A stretch of 64,000 bases of DNA from Hypomyces perniciosus (GCA_008477525.1 SPDT01000006.1:4863501-4927500), one strand, 5' to 3'. Positions 1 to 11,453 are shown, counted from the first letter of the stretch. Notes: generated from the letters alone by a model not told the origin. Numbers and translations are program-made.

Positions 1-1985
1 AGTTGCCTTCCCCCTCCCGTTCCCCACCAGGACAGCCCAATCGCTGCCCTTTCCACATCCATCTCTCCGTTGACGAGAATATCCCAGAGTCGCTGCTTGA
101 CCGGCGCTCTGAGTTTTGGATCGGCAATCTCGTTCAGAGTCTGTGCTGTGATCGTGAGCCACTCTTCCACCATTGGGAGAGGTAAGAACGGCAACGTGTC
201 AACGAGAGCCATGGTTAGGGAACTCTGCTCTGAGCATGGCTCGGGGATTTGTTGCGTTGCGCTGTCTGGTGATGTTGTTGTTGTTGTGTTGCTGACAGGG
301 AGAGGTGTAGTCCCAGCCTTGGAAATGGAGGAGTGGAGCATTTCGAGGAGAGTCTCTGAGAGCTGGGGCTCCATTGCTGCGATGGGGAAAGGGGGTGATA
401 CGATCTGCATGACCGTCTTGTAGGCTAGACGGAACTGACGTGGGGAGATGTGGTGTGGGAATGATTCAAAGAGTTTGACAATGTAAAAGGGCGTAATGTT
501 GATGGTCAGAGGGCTGTGCTGAGGGCAAGATAGGACTGCCAAGATGGCACTGTGTGCGGACTCGAATAGCTCTACCACGGATGGTGTCATTGGCCCATCG
601 TGAGAGAGATATGCCGTGGCCGGCTTGATGATCAGTGCATCACAGGCGTCCGTGGACAGGGCGAGCGGCAGGTGCTCCGCCACATTGAGATAGAACAGGT
701 CAAGTGTCCTTGAGAGATGAGTCGGCACGGGATTCTCGAGTGGTCGGATCTCCTTCAGCAGTATTTCACATGCACTGGGATGATGCGAAAGCACATCGAT
801 GGATGTCAGATATGTGAATGTATACACCTGGAAAGTATTGTTGCCATTCCGAGAGGAGATGAAGCAAAGATTGCGAAGGATGTGCACCGACTTGACAGCT
901 ATCCCTGGAGCAGATGCGCCGCGCAGCATGTGAGGGTCGAGGAGGCTGCGCGAGACAATGGCCTGGAGAACAACGACCACGCCAAACATGAGCTGTCGCA
1001 GGACTTGCCACAGCGCCGGCCAGGTGTTCTGCAGCGTCTCGGGGCTCAGTTTCGCGCCTTCAAATGCCGGGTCGACGTTGTTGAATGCATTATTCTGCCA
1101 TGCATCCAGGACTTTGCGGGTGAATATCAATAGCGCATCTTGAGCCTCCATGACGACTCCCGTGACGGTGGCGTGTTGCGCCGCGTAGGCCGCCAGCTTG
1201 GAGAGAGGACCCATGCTTCCCACCAATGGCCGTTTGTCCATTTCTTGAAGCATCTGGAAAGACGGTGTCTGTGAAGTCCAGGACAGAACATGACCAGGCG
1301 CCTCGGTGATGTCCTGACTGATGGCGTGGAGGAATTGTCCATCGCAGAAGCCTTCCGGGCCAGTAATAGACCAGATAACAGTCGGCAATAGTGCACTGCA
1401 ATTGATTTGGGTCTTATGGAAGTCGGAAATCAGAGGGAACGCAAAGTTGAGAGCCATGACGATGGAAGCGCCGGCAAGCGGCCCATCCTCCTCGTGATCC
1501 TCCAACGCCATATTGGCGGCGGTCACGACAGCTTGCTCCAGCATTCCCCTCAGGCTTCCCGACAGCGAATACCTCTCATTGCCCTCCATTCCCATCAGGA
1601 CGCCTGTCAGGACAAGCAGATGCTGCCACCTTTTTGAATAGTCGTCTGCGCCTTTGACAACCGCGCGCGTCCACTGATCGCAATTCAGGCCGCCGCCCTC
1701 GCGGGGCTGCCCCTTCTGCTTCGCATTCTCAATCTCGTTTTCGCGCACTCGTATCGCAGCCGTGTTGTAGATGCTGACAATCCGGATCGCGGTTCGAAGC
1801 CCATCGGGTTGCTGCCATATGGCGGGCGCCGTCAACAGCTGGGACGTGAGAACATCGAGGTTCAGCGGATTGGAGAGCTGTGTGAGCAGGTGTGCGGTTG
1901 TGCCGATTATCTGCTCCGTCTTGGCTGCGTCGTGGACATCTTGATAATACTGGAGCACAGTATTAAGGAGTCGGTCGGCAGGCAT
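1..1985 (-). CDS. pex8: Pex8-like peroxin, 3' part missing
   Basis: The minus strand is open from an ATG at 1985 to the left edge of the window, giving at least 661 codons with no intron, so the C-terminus lies outside. The protein begins MPADRLLNTVLQYYQD and is a mostly helical, leucine-rich sequence without a clear catalytic motif or strong membrane segment. I recognise the opening and the NPLNLDVLTSQLLTAPAIW stretch as resembling filamentous-fungal peroxin 8, a peroxisomal protein that links the docking and RING complexes of the matrix import machinery; this is recall, not a search result. Family members often end in a PTS1 tripeptide such as SKL, which cannot be checked here. It is divergent to the TMEM170-like gene and shares a 324 bp intergenic region with it. 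The coding call is firm; the family name is moderate. Confidence 0.6.
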   Translation of the reverse strand, partial: MPADRLLNTVLQYYQDVHDAAKTEQIIGTTAHLLTQLSNPLNLDVLTSQLLTAPAIWQQPDGLRTAIRIVSIYNTAAIRVRENEIENAKQKGQPREGGGLNCDQWTRAVVKGADDYSKRWQHLLVLTGVLMGMEGNERYSLSGSLRGMLEQAVVTAANMALEDHEEDGPLAGASIVMALNFAFPLISDFHKTQINCSALLPTVIWSITGPEGFCDGQFLHAISQDITEAPGHVLSWTSQTPSFQMLQEMDKRPLVGSMGPLSKLAAYAAQHATVTGVVMEAQDALLIFTRKVLDAWQNNAFNNVDPAFEGAKLSPETLQNTWPALWQVLRQLMFGVVVVLQAIVSRSLLDPHMLRGASAPGIAVKSVHILRNLCFISSRNGNNTFQVYTFTYLTSIDVLSHHPSACEILLKEIRPLENPVPTHLSRTLDLFYLNVAEHLPLALSTDACDALIIKPATAYLSHDGPMTPSVVELFESAHSAILAVLSCPQHSPLTINITPFYIVKLFESFPHHISPRQFRLAYKTVMQIVSPPFPIAAMEPQLSETLLEMLHSSISKAGTTPLPVSNTTTTTSPDSATQQIPEPCSEQSSLTMALVDTLPFLPLPMVEEWLTITAQTLNEIADPKLRAPVKQRLWDILVNGEMDVERAAIGLSWWGTGGGRQ

Positions 1986-2309
1986 GGTGCGTTTTTCGTT
2001 GGTAAGATCATCGAATTGTTTGTTAGTGAGAGGTGTTGAATGTTGTTCAAAGACGCGCGCCGTCTCGTCTGGTGTGTGTTAGCCGGCGTTGCACGAGTCT
2101 TACTTAGCCTTCTACCGAGGCTCTAAAATGACGTCTCAGGTGGAGACCAGGGGTTAAACAACTACTCCGTACCACCACCAAACATTATCGCGACTTCGAG
2201 GAAACAAGCTCCAGCAAGGGATAGGGGCGACAGGAGAGGTAAAGAAAAGGATCCAATCAGTAAAAACATTCCACCAAAACTACAGCACGCTGACAATATA
2301 CTACCACAG
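1986..2309. promoter_or_regulatory. Shared divergent promoter, pex8 / TMEM170-like
   Basis: This is a 324 bp gap between two divergently oriented start codons. It has no coding potential of its own. It contains one exact TACTCCGTA element at 2163-2171, the only copy of that 9-mer I found in the gene-dense blocks. A role as bidirectional promoter is inferred from geometry. Confidence 0.45.
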
Positions 2310-2790
2310 ATGGCGGGTCCCAGAGATCCTCCTACGAATTACAACACTCCTCCATTCCCGTCCCTCAACGTCAGGACCCTCGCCGATCCCACGCAGGAAA
2401 AGAAGTATACGCTCTACTACGTTACCGATGTCTGGCGCTTTACAGTAATATGGACACTTATCATCTACGCGCTCTTCCATCTCGGGGCGGTGTTCATCGC
2501 CATGTTCACGCACGGGTGGAAGAGGTCGTCGTGGAAGTATCTTTGGATAACGCCCGTCGTGTATCTGAGTGTCGCAGGACTTGAAGGCCTGCTTTCTGGA
2601 AGCATTGCTGGCTTGATGTAGGCCATTCGGCGCGAGATTCCATATTGTGGTGGCTAATTGTTGAGGTAGGATCGGTGTTGTCTACAAGGCGGGATACTAC
2701 GAGATGAACACCTGGATTCCTTGCACATGGGGGTTCATCAACGTCCTGATCCTCATCATATCCTCCTTTTCTATTCAAGGCGGTCTCTAA
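2310..2790 (+). CDS. TMEM170-family integral membrane protein
   Basis: Exons 2310-2617 and 2670-2790 give 142 aa. The 52 nt intron (gtaggc...gaggtag) restores the frame as GLM-IGVVYKAGYYEM. The protein has a soluble N-terminus of about 45 residues and then three hydrophobic segments, around residues 48-68, 80-100 and 118-138, ending IISSFSIQGGL. Size, three-helix layout and the motif around GLIxGxVYxAG fit the TMEM170 family, whose human members shape ER tubules and the nuclear envelope; the fungal role is not established. Without splicing the first exon would stop almost at once, so the intron is well supported. It is divergent from the pex8-like gene. Confidence 0.75.
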
Positions 2791-3720
2791 AAGGACATTG
2801 CGGAGGGGTTAGGAAGCGATTGCTATACCATGCGAAATGCTATATGGCTGGCGAGACGGAGCATTGTGGCTCAGCGCAGGATGCATCAATGCGATGCGCA
2901 AGCTTGGCAGAAGATTGTCTCACATCGACGTAATGGGGAGAGCCTACACAACAACTTTGGAGGTAAGTTGCCAATCCCGCTACGTATTCCCCCTTTACTA
3001 ATGATCCAGATAGGCAACCAGTGTAAATGAACATGTTTAGAATATCAAAGTACGGAGTGATGATGGCGGAAATCCAATCCTATGAGAGTAAAACAACGGG
3101 ATGAATGGCTAGGGGAGACTATGGATGCCTCGAACATATGGACACATTTCCACGCGAAACTGGCATGTTGCTAGGACACGCACCCGTAGATAGAATAGAT
3201 ACCCCGCGACATCGCCAAAGTATGTATTATCAAGTTTGATCTATAAATCCCAATTGCGGATAGATTATTATATTTTTAATATTATGCCTCAACTACTAAC
3301 ACCATCTCGGGGCATCTTGGGGTCGTTTTGTTGGTCCGCTCTAACACCAGACCATCGTGCGCTTACAAAATCACCCACCCCACTACCTCGTTAGGTAGAT
3401 TGCAGTACTCATGCAAGCAAACAGCAAACAGGGTCACAGCTTCACACTACAAAGTACGAAACATCGTTTTGCATTGTTTTGCAGAGAACAATCGAAAAAT
3501 CCGTGCGCTCTGCGAAAGAAGACCCCAGACCTCCTCTTCCCCGGTTTGCTGTTAACGCGGGGTGCCGAGTCATTATTCTCCGTTCATAAGCCCTCTCTTC
3601 CATCACAACTCGAGCAAGGACATGAAAAACGCCATGATAGGCATACGGACTTGACTTCAACCCGCCACGAGACTCAACTTCATTTCTACGATCGTTATTT
3701 CATCCACTATTCTACTCATA
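2791..3720. other. Intergenic region upstream of ste14
   Basis: A 930 bp gap between two plus-strand genes. It has an AT-rich patch near 3230-3290 and only short shadow frames. I see no RNA gene or repeat. The last few hundred bases, rich in C and A, presumably carry the ste14 promoter and leader. Confidence 0.4.
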
Positions 3721-4569
3721 ATGTCGAATCCAAGCTCAGCGGCGAATCGCCACCCATTCAGCCCAGAGCATGGCCACAATTCACCTCCATGGCTCTCTAA
3801 CCCTAGCCACAACTCCGAGGCACGCACCTCTTCTCCCACGGCAGAATCGCTCATGAAGCCCTTCTTCCCAGGCCAACCGAAATCCCTCTCAGGCATCGCC
3901 CTACGAGCCTTCTGTCTGGGCACAACCCTCGCCGCAAGCCTCATCGCCGTCGCGGGTACTCTTCTCTTCACGGACAGCCCCATATGGCGCGTTCCCTTCT
4001 TTCTCTTTGCTCTCTCAGTGTTTCATTTCTTGGAATTCTGGACCACGGCTGAGAGAAACACCATGGTCGCCAGCATCGACAGCTTCCTCTTGACAGCAAA
4101 CTGGCCCTCCTATGCCATCGCCCACTCCGCCTCCTTTCTCGAATGCACCATCGTCAGCACCTTCTTCCCCCACCGCAACTGGACCCCTTTCCACCTCAGC
4201 CCCTATCTTCTATGCGCTGGCCTCTTCATGGTTCTCATAGGCCAAATCGTCCGCTCCGTGGCCATGCTCCACGCGGGCGCGAGCTTCAACCACCACATCC
4301 AGACGACGAAAGCCCAGTCCCATCTGCTTGTCACAACGGGCATATACGGAGTGATGAGACACCCGAGCTACTTTGGGTTCTTCTACTGGGGCCTGGGCAC
4401 GCAGCTTGTGCTTGGGAATGTGGTGTGTTTTGTTGGGTATGCCGCTGTGTTGTGGATGTTTTTTAGGGAGAGGATTCAGATTGAGGAGGGCAAGCTGGTG
4501 GAATTCTTCAAGGAGGATTATGTCAACTATAGAAAGCGAGTGGGGACCCTGATGCCGTTCATACAATGA
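3721..4569 (+). CDS. ste14: Protein-S-isoprenylcysteine O-methyltransferase (Ste14/ICMT)
   Basis: A single exon of 282 aa. The enzyme transfers a methyl group from S-adenosylmethionine to the C-terminal prenylcysteine of Ras/Rho proteins and peptide pheromones in the ER membrane, the last step of CaaX processing. The N-terminal ~55 residues are Ser/Pro-rich and poorly structured; several hydrophobic segments follow from residue 60. The C-terminal ICMT signature is clear: GIYGVMRHPSYFGFFYW (the RHPxYxG cofactor region) and then RERIQIEE before the C-terminal amphipathic stretch KEDYVNYRKRVGTLMPF. Length is a little above yeast Ste14 (239 aa) because of the N-terminal extension. It is convergent with the DGAT1-like gene, with 234 bp between the stops. 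Confidence 0.93.
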   Translation: MSNPSSAANRHPFSPEHGHNSPPWLSNPSHNSEARTSSPTAESLMKPFFPGQPKSLSGIALRAFCLGTTLAASLIAVAGTLLFTDSPIWRVPFFLFALSVFHFLEFWTTAERNTMVASIDSFLLTANWPSYAIAHSASFLECTIVSTFFPHRNWTPFHLSPYLLCAGLFMVLIGQIVRSVAMLHAGASFNHHIQTTKAQSHLLVTTGIYGVMRHPSYFGFFYWGLGTQLVLGNVVCFVGYAAVLWMFFRERIQIEEGKLVEFFKEDYVNYRKRVGTLMPFIQ

Positions 4570-4803
4570 TTGAGGATTGGCGCGCGATAATGTCATTAAT
4601 GTCTGGTGCAGACATGACTCAATAACATTGTCATATCGGTAGGCATCATAGCCTTCATGAGAAGAGCAAAACATCAATTATGTAGTTTCGATAGTTGTAT
4701 CATTAAACTTTCATGCTGTCCATCACTAATCAACTTTTTTGAGAGCCCGCCCTAAAAACTCCTGTTTCATTTCCCATGAGCGCCGAACATGTTCCCAAAG
4801 AGA

Positions 4804-6512
4804 TTAATGCGCTGACTGTGGCATCCTGCTCACACTTCCATACTTCGCTTGCCAGGCGTAAAAGTACATTAGGGCTGCAAAGGGTTGTCCAAATATTGTA
4901 AATGACACCCAGAAAATGACGTTACCAAGAATCTTGCCGCTGTGTCCCAATTTCATCTTCTCGAGTGGCGTGGTAATGGCAATGAGTGGCAGCTGAAGAA
5001 ACATGCCCAGAAAAGCAACACCTGATAAACGGGTTAGGATGCCAAGAAGATGTTCTGAGTTTGCAGAGGGCAGACTCACCGATGATATTGTGTGTTGGAA
5101 CACCGACGAGAATCTCGTGGAGCACGGCAGAGACAAAGAAGACGGCGAAACTTGCAGTGCTCGGGCTCCAGCCTCGTCCAATCATGGGCATGTAGACATG
5201 GCGCTTGAAATATGTGTACACCGGCTTGTTCCAGGTTCTCCAATAAGCTCCCAAACTCTCGCTATTCCACCAGTCATCATAGAAAGACCTATCGCCAAAT
5301 CTGAGGACTTCGGCTAGGGCGTTTAAGAAAGACTGGAACAGGGCAAAGAATCCAGCCAGCCAGATAACAAGGGAAATAGTCGACAGCTTCAATAATCGCT
5401 CAAGGATCGATGGGAAATCCAAGGACGCAATCTTCTCCAGGGAGTTGCGCAAGACTGGGGTCGCGTACTGTGCGCTCGCAACCCAAATGAAAACACCAAG
5501 ACAGAAGATTTCTCCGAGTCGCTTAAATACGAAGACCCATCTGATCTTGTCGGTTCGGGGATAGACAGGCTGATACACCAAGGTTGGAGCCCACCAGAAA
5601 TACACTAGGTTGTGTATTGTCACGTTCTGCGGGTATGGGCACTCCTTGTATAGCTCGGGAACTTCCTCTCCTTCGACGGGGTGCAGGTACGCATGACGGA
5701 GATCTCTGTTAGTAAAGGCGTACGACGCTGTCTTGAGCCACACGACAATAGCATGCATCTGTGTCAGTGTGCCAATGAGGGGATGGTGAACGTAGAAGTA
5801 CACCACGACGGTGGTGATAGCCAGAGCAAGAGTAATGTTAATGCCGTGAGCCAAAGCTGCTAGGATCCAGATCGATTGGAACTTCTTTCGGTCCGCATCA
5901 GAGGGACCGGAAGCGCCATCTTTCATTCGTCTCCTTGACCCTTGTGCTTGTTTGGCGGCCGCAAGCTCGATGAGATATGCCGTGAGGAGGTGGCATGGAA
6001 TGAGGAAATAGAGCAGAGCGCCGAGAAGGACATCCTGACGTCTGTAGTCGTGGCATTTTATGCAAATCAAGACTCCATACTACTACAATGTCAGACTGAC
6101 TTCCTGTGCATTTTGATTGATTGCAGACCTTTTGAATGTTTTCAATCATCAATCTGAGATTACCAACCACTGCCAAGAGTTAACAGAGGATACTATGTAG
6201 ATTCCCCGCGCGAGAGATATAATAGAAGATAGGCGCACCCAGCACAATGACCATAAGGTTACGGAATCCGAGAAAACTCGGCGCCACATTGGAGTCGTGG
6301 CTCAGACATGATGGCCTTGTCTGGGAATGCACCGCGGCGACATGGCGATACTTCTTCTGTGGCGACTTGCTGATTCTCTCTTTGGTGGTTCCGTTGGGCG
6401 GCTCCACTGAAGTCAGATCTGCCGAACCCGTATGCGTCTGTTTGCGACGAGACGCAGAGCCAGCAGAGGCCTCCACACTCGTCGCTGTTGCGGAATCTGA
6501 GCGTGAGGACAT
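4804..6512 (-). CDS. Diacylglycerol O-acyltransferase, DGAT1/ARE2 type (MBOAT)
   Basis: Four exons on the minus strand, 6512-6239, 6169-6129, 6079-5080 and 5021-4804, encode 510 aa. The introns are 69, 49 and 58 nt, and splicing restores IVLVVGNLRLMIENIQKYGV across the first two junctions and HNIIGVAFLGM across the last. The ATG at 6512 is the first in frame; the open frame continues upstream without a Met. The N-terminus is Ser/Thr-rich and cytosolic, with the KYRHxxAVHSxTRPSCLSHDS segment typical of fungal DGAT1. Family hallmarks are FYDDWWN and the active-site His in SAVLHEILVG. The enzyme should acylate diacylglycerol to triacylglycerol in the ER membrane for lipid droplets. A sterol acyltransferase role is the main alternative because both groups share FYxDWWN, but the N-terminal segment favours DGAT1. 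Confidence 0.9.
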
Positions 6513-7610
6513 TTTCAATTGAGATGTCTCCGTGATGATACGGAATATCCTTCGTCGAGGTGACGAGGAGGTTGATGAGTGTGCGAATGCGAGAATGCCC
6601 GAGCTGGTGTTGATAGAAGCTTTAAGCTCATAGAGGGGCTCGGAGAGCTTATCAACGGGCCGCACAAACGTGGCTGCATACCACTTATCAAGCCTATCCA
6701 AGCGAGCCTCGGTGGAAATATCAAACTCGACCGAATTGAGGCAAAAACCGGCCTCGCCCAGCCAACAGTGAAATTCTCATCCGCAGGGTTCGGTAACGAA
6801 CTGATTAGTTGATGCATCTCACAGTCGCCAGTGGCGGTGTTGGCGGGAAATAGCGGGTCCGGAAGGCCTTTCCAGAGGGAGTGGAGCTTGAAATACAGGG
6901 CTGTTCCTCAGCTAGAAAATTAGAAGCTGCAAAAAAAGCTCCGGAAAAGCATGTGAAACTGCATCTTCAGTTCAAGGCGCTATTATATCGGACGCATTTC
7001 ACCCGACTGTGGGGCGTTTCTTTCAGAAGATGACCAAGATACTATGCTAGATGACTCTTATAGTGATTATATTGAATTGTAGGACTATCTCGCCGTAGTC
7101 TATTCCTGATGCTGCACGAAGTACGTCAGAGCGAGCTGAGACTTGCGGTTTTAACACCAATACTTCGTACATCTATTATAACAAGCTACATAAATAACGA
7201 TGGTCTTTCGCACCTCAATCTACTTGGTATGCAAATTCGCTGTGATAGTGCTACTTTCCAGTATCTTCATTTCCTGATCCAGTTATTCTTCGAGGGTCAC
7301 AGATGAAATGCTGACTAAGAACAACCTCTCTTCACTGGCTAGTCACATGACTGTAGCCAATCAGAGCTTACTGCTCTCAGCCTCTCTGGCCAAGCTCTGC
7401 AAGGCGCGAACCTCACATTGCCATTGTAGCTTCAACTCTATCAACTAACACTGCTGGCTTTCCATTCGAGGAACTGGCAGGCTTCATGGTATTTCCCCCG
7501 GGGTGGAGATATCGATAAAATCTTCTTCTCATTTATTTTCTTAAGAACGCATTGGTTTAATCTGTTCTCATTCCACGTGAATGCTCGGCCCTTCAAAGCG
7601 AAACGCGACG
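6513..7610. promoter_or_regulatory. Divergent intergenic region, DGAT1 / pfs2
   Basis: A 1.1 kb gap between divergent genes. It carries a TACTTCGTA element at 7161-7169 and a CCAAT box (CCAATCA) at 7357-7363, about 250 bp before the pfs2 start, which could bind the HAP complex. No gene or RNA is visible. Confidence 0.4.
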
Positions 7611-9914
7611 ATGGCCTATGAGCCTCGTGGTGACTATGGCGATCGGGGAGGTGGTGGCCAGGGGCAAGATGGATCATATATGAAGGTCAGAGGTCGAAGT
7701 GAGTCTCTTTTTCGCCTTGAGTTGCATACCTGGGCGTGGGGTTTCTTTATGTTTGAAGATTCTGTTTCCTTACCGTTTATTCTGGTCTGCATTGGTCGAC
7801 TCAACAATACCATGCAGGTCGATCGTGGTGAATGTCCAATATCCCCCGGATTTGCTTTCTCGGTCCTCTCTCTACCATTCTATCAATTAACACGAATAAG
7901 CCATTGTTTGCTTCAGACTAAGCTTGGGCAAGTGCCCGTGTCCTCGTTTAGCTATGAAGGATATACAGACGATCCCTCAGTCTGGATAGTTTCCACCCTG
8001 CTATATCTTGGGAACAGGCCTCTCTTAACTTTTCTCGATGCATGGATACCCGCGATTGAAGAAAGAATGCCCTCTTGGGCATGCTAACCTTTGATCCCCC
8101 AGGACCTGTCACGGATTACAGTGCGACCATCCTCCACTGGATTCGAGATCGAGCCCCGAATTACAAGGGTGGCTACACTAGTGAGGCCGAACGTCCAAGT
8201 GCCAGCTATATCGTGGATGTGAGAAACTCTCAAACAGAGGGTGTCATGAACGAACACACTGACGCTTTTTAAGATGGTTCCACCAGTAGGACGGCCAACA
8301 CAGCCAGCCGATTCGATACCCGCCAAGCACCTCCACTCCTCTCTCAACAAAATCAAGCATCCTATCAATGTAGTTCGATGGACTCCTGAAGGACGCAGGT
8401 TGCTGACTGCATCGACGAGTGGCGAGTTTACTCTTTGGAATGGCACTGGCTTCAACTTCGAAACCATCATGCAGGCTCATGACTCTGCTATCCGTGCATT
8501 AGAGTATTCTCACAGTGATGACTGGTTGATTTCAGGAGACCACGACGGTATCATCAAGTACTGGCAGCCAAACTTCAACAATGTGCAGAGCATCAATGCT
8601 CACTCGGACCCCATTCGAGATCTTGCCTTTAGTCCCAACGACTCCAAGTTTGTGACTGCTTCGGATGATTCAACCCTCAAGATTTTCGACTTTGCCCTCG
8701 GATCCATGGAGTCCAAGCTGGAGGGCCATGGCTGGGATGCCAAGTCTGTTGATTGGCACCCGACCAAGGGTTTGCTTGTCTCCGGCTCCAAGGACCACTT
8801 GGTCAAGCTTTGGGATCCCCGTACCGGTCGTTGTCTCACAACTCTGCATGGCCATAAGAGCACCATCACCAAGGTGCTTTTCGAGAAAATTCGCGGCATG
8901 TGTCTCGCAACTTCAGCGCGAGACCAGACTGCACGAATCTTCGACTTGAGAATGATGCGCGATATTTGTCTCCTGAAGGGTCATGAGAAGGACATCTCGA
9001 CCCTTACGTGGCATCCTGTCCACCCCAATCTCCTCACTACAGGCGGCATGGATGGCGCACTTTTCCACTACCTTCTAGACACACCCAATCCCCCACCAGG
9101 CCAACCCCTGACCGTGGCTCCTTACGACAGTCTTGACCCTACCACGACCCCTGCCCAATCGATCTGGCCAACGCACAAAGTCCCCTTTGCCCACGACTAT
9201 GCCGTTTGGTCTCTCGACTGGCACCCGCTGGGTCACATTCTTGCCTCCGGCTCAAATGATCGCATCACACGCTTCTGGACACGCGCCCGGCCCGGTGATG
9301 CTGATGTGTTCCAGGACCGATACCACATCGGCGAGGCAGCAGCTGAAGCACAGGGTACTTGGGATCGTCGTGGTAACCGTCGACAGAGACAAGAAGAGGA
9401 GCAGCAAGAGCTGGAAGATGAGATGGATGCTCTGGTTGACCAGGACGCCCAGAAACCCTCTATGCCAGGGTTGCCTGGTATCCCCGGCCTTCCCTTGGGT
9501 GGAGGATCTGTGCCTGGCCTTGGTTCAAGCGTCCCACCACCCATCGTGCCTGGAGTAGGCTCCAGCTCGGCTGCTCCCCCACCACCTCCTCCATTCCCGC
9601 TGCCTGGCTTTGGTGGAGCGCCGCCGCCACCTCTACCTGGCATGGACCTGAACAACCCTCCTGACCCTGCACAGCTTCTTGAGCTGATGAAGAAAGCCGG
9701 AGTGCCTCTCCCTCCCCCAGGCTCTCTTCCACCGGGTCTCATCCCCCCACCGGGAGGCATCCCTCCGCCACCTGGAAACTTCGCGCTTCCCATCCCACCA
9801 CCTCCGGCGAATCTTGCGGATTTGGACTCTAATAGGCGACGAGCTCCGCTGCCCAGCCAGGAGGAGAGCCTGCGTCAGGAACAACGACATGGGAAGTATA
9901 CTCGGGCAAGGTAA
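7611..9914 (+). CDS. pfs2: Pfs2/WDR33-type polyadenylation factor, WD40 repeat protein
   Basis: Exons 7611-7698, 8103-8218 and 8274-9914 encode 614 aa. Splicing rebuilds [19 protein letters not shown] and then [20 protein letters not shown], the conserved N-terminal part of Pfs2. Seven WD40 repeats follow (about residues 95-410), with repeat cores such as [24 protein letters not shown] and [13 protein letters not shown]. Pfs2 is the WD40 subunit of the cleavage and polyadenylation factor, helping to recognise the AAUAAA-like signal in the nucleus. The C-terminal 150 residues are Pro/Gly-rich with a short collagen-like run ([12 protein letters not shown]), recalling human WDR33. Another in-frame ATG lies 30 nt upstream (7581). 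The first intron, 404 nt, is much longer than any other in the window. Confidence 0.93.
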
Positions 9915-10421
9915 ACCGACAACTGGCCCTCGTTGTCTCCTTTTTGCAACAACAAAAAGCCGATAATTCGATACCCCCTCATGGCGTTTGGTGACCCAAG
10001 GGAACAGCGCTGGAGAGCAAGTGAGTTGATTATTTTGCGGCCCTTGGTAAAGATGTAATTACTATTTTGCTTTACTGTCTTACTATACAAGAAATCTCAC
10101 AAGGTTTAACGGCTGCAAGGGGATGAGTTCAAGAATTTGGCTCTATCTGATGGTTATGCTCATCATGTAAAAGTCGGGGTGATGGTGAACGCTTTTAAAT
10201 GCATGTTGCACGCTCGCACTTCAACCCCCTTCTCTCGTCTAGCCTTGCGATGTATGTAGCAAGATGTCGATATAAGTCGTTCTATCATAACACATGGGAG
10301 CTGTGAGAAATCTCAGTCCCGGCCATATCTCGTATATCATCTAAGGAGGTAAAGCCCAACTTTCATGAAACGACCACCTCATCAACTAGCCAAGCTCTCC
10401 GAACCCATTATCATGGTATGC
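9915..10421. other. Convergent intergenic region, pfs2 / nuc1
   Basis: A 507 bp gap between two stop codons, expected to hold both 3' UTRs and poly(A) sites. I see no gene, repeat or RNA structure. Confidence 0.4.
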
Positions 10422-11453
10422 TTATTTTCCCTTTGCAAACGCCTTTTGTCTGTCGGCATAGTCCTTGATGACCAAAGCACACGTGGTATCTGCACAGAGC
10501 CTCCTCCTCCGCTGGATAGGCAACTTCGTAGCAAACTCGAGACCGCTCGCACGCTCGACGGCCTCGACGGGCACCTCAAAGTCGGAGATGGGCTTGGAAT
10601 TTTCGATTCGGGCGTTGGGGAGGACAAACGCGCCGATGGCGACGTTACCGCCTGCTTTGCCATCCTCGGCGAAGATGACTTTGTAGAAGTGCGTGGGCAC
10701 GGCGACGGAGGGCGGGTTGCCGATCATTTCGTACTTGACGTACCACTTGTTATCCGCGGGGTCCTTCTTGGGCAGATACAGCGGCCCTGTGACGATGCGC
10801 ACAGAGGGATACTTGGTAGTCAAGCGACGGCAGAAGTCCTCAAAGTGCGCCCAGTAGTCCCGGTTGAAGCCCTCGCCGACTTGAGGGCACATGTTTGTCA
10901 GGTAGAAGGTCTCGTCCATAGCCTTCTGCGACCACTTTGCGTCGGCGGCGGGGACTTGGTGGCCACGGTCGTAGCCACTGCGGAAATAGTCCTTGAGCGA
11001 TGCGCGAAAGCGCGCCGGCACGGCATCGTCTTCGAGGAACTGGCTGTTCTTGCGGTCGCCGTCGCGGTGGGCCAGGGATTCGGGGGTGATGTGCTCGACG
11101 ACCCAGTGGGGGTTGCGTGTTCGCCGGTCGTAGCTTGATATCAGAGCGGTGCGCGTAGCGATGTCGGATATGGGGCCTGGGAAGCCGTATTCGAAGAGGC
11201 CGTCTGGGTTTACGAGTCCTGAGGCGGGGACTGTTGAAGGTGAGGGCGCGGATGGAGGGCCAAAGACTTGTGAGGCGGGTATTGTTGCGACGGCTGTAGG
11301 AGTAGATGTAATGGCGGATGAGGAAGAAGCCATAGGAGGGACAGCAGCCTGCATCTCGAGCTTCTTTCTTCCTGAGCTCAATGAGTAGATGGCGGCTGTG
11401 ACAGCGCCTCCAGCGCCGAAGGCAGCAATCATGGCAACCGAAGATTTGGACAT
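10422..11453 (-). CDS. nuc1: Mitochondrial endonuclease G-type nuclease (Nuc1)
   Basis: A single exon of 343 aa on the minus strand. The N-terminus has a hydrophobic segment (about residues 5-22) followed by basic residues, fitting a mitochondrial inner-membrane anchor as in Nuc1/EndoG. A low-complexity Ser/Ala/Pro linker (residues 38-78) leads into the DNA/RNA non-specific endonuclease domain. The catalytic motif is DRGHQVPAAD, with His165 as general base, and Asn residues in YLTNMCPQ and GFNRDYW are placed to ligate Mg2+. Such enzymes degrade DNA and RNA in mitochondria and can move to the nucleus in programmed cell death. It is convergent with pfs2 and divergent from the kinase gene. Confidence 0.93.
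   Translation of the reverse strand: MSKSSVAMIAAFGAGGAVTAAIYSLSSGRKKLEMQAAVPPMASSSSAITSTPTAVATIPASQVFGPPSAPSPSTVPASGLVNPDGLFEYGFPGPISDIATRTALISSYDRRTRNPHWVVEHITPESLAHRDGDRKNSQFLEDDAVPARFRASLKDYFRSGYDRGHQVPAADAKWSQKAMDETFYLTNMCPQVGEGFNRDYWAHFEDFCRRLTTKYPSVRIVTGPLYLPKKDPADNKWYVKYEMIGNPPSVAVPTHFYKVIFAEDGKAGGNVAIGAFVLPNARIENSKPISDFEVPVEAVERASGLEFATKLPIQRRRRLCADTTCALVIKDYADRQKAFAKGK

Noticed and set aside
6513..6701. Extending DGAT1 upstream to 6701
   Set aside because: The frame is open but the codon at 6701 is TTG; the first ATG in frame is 6512 and length then fits the family.
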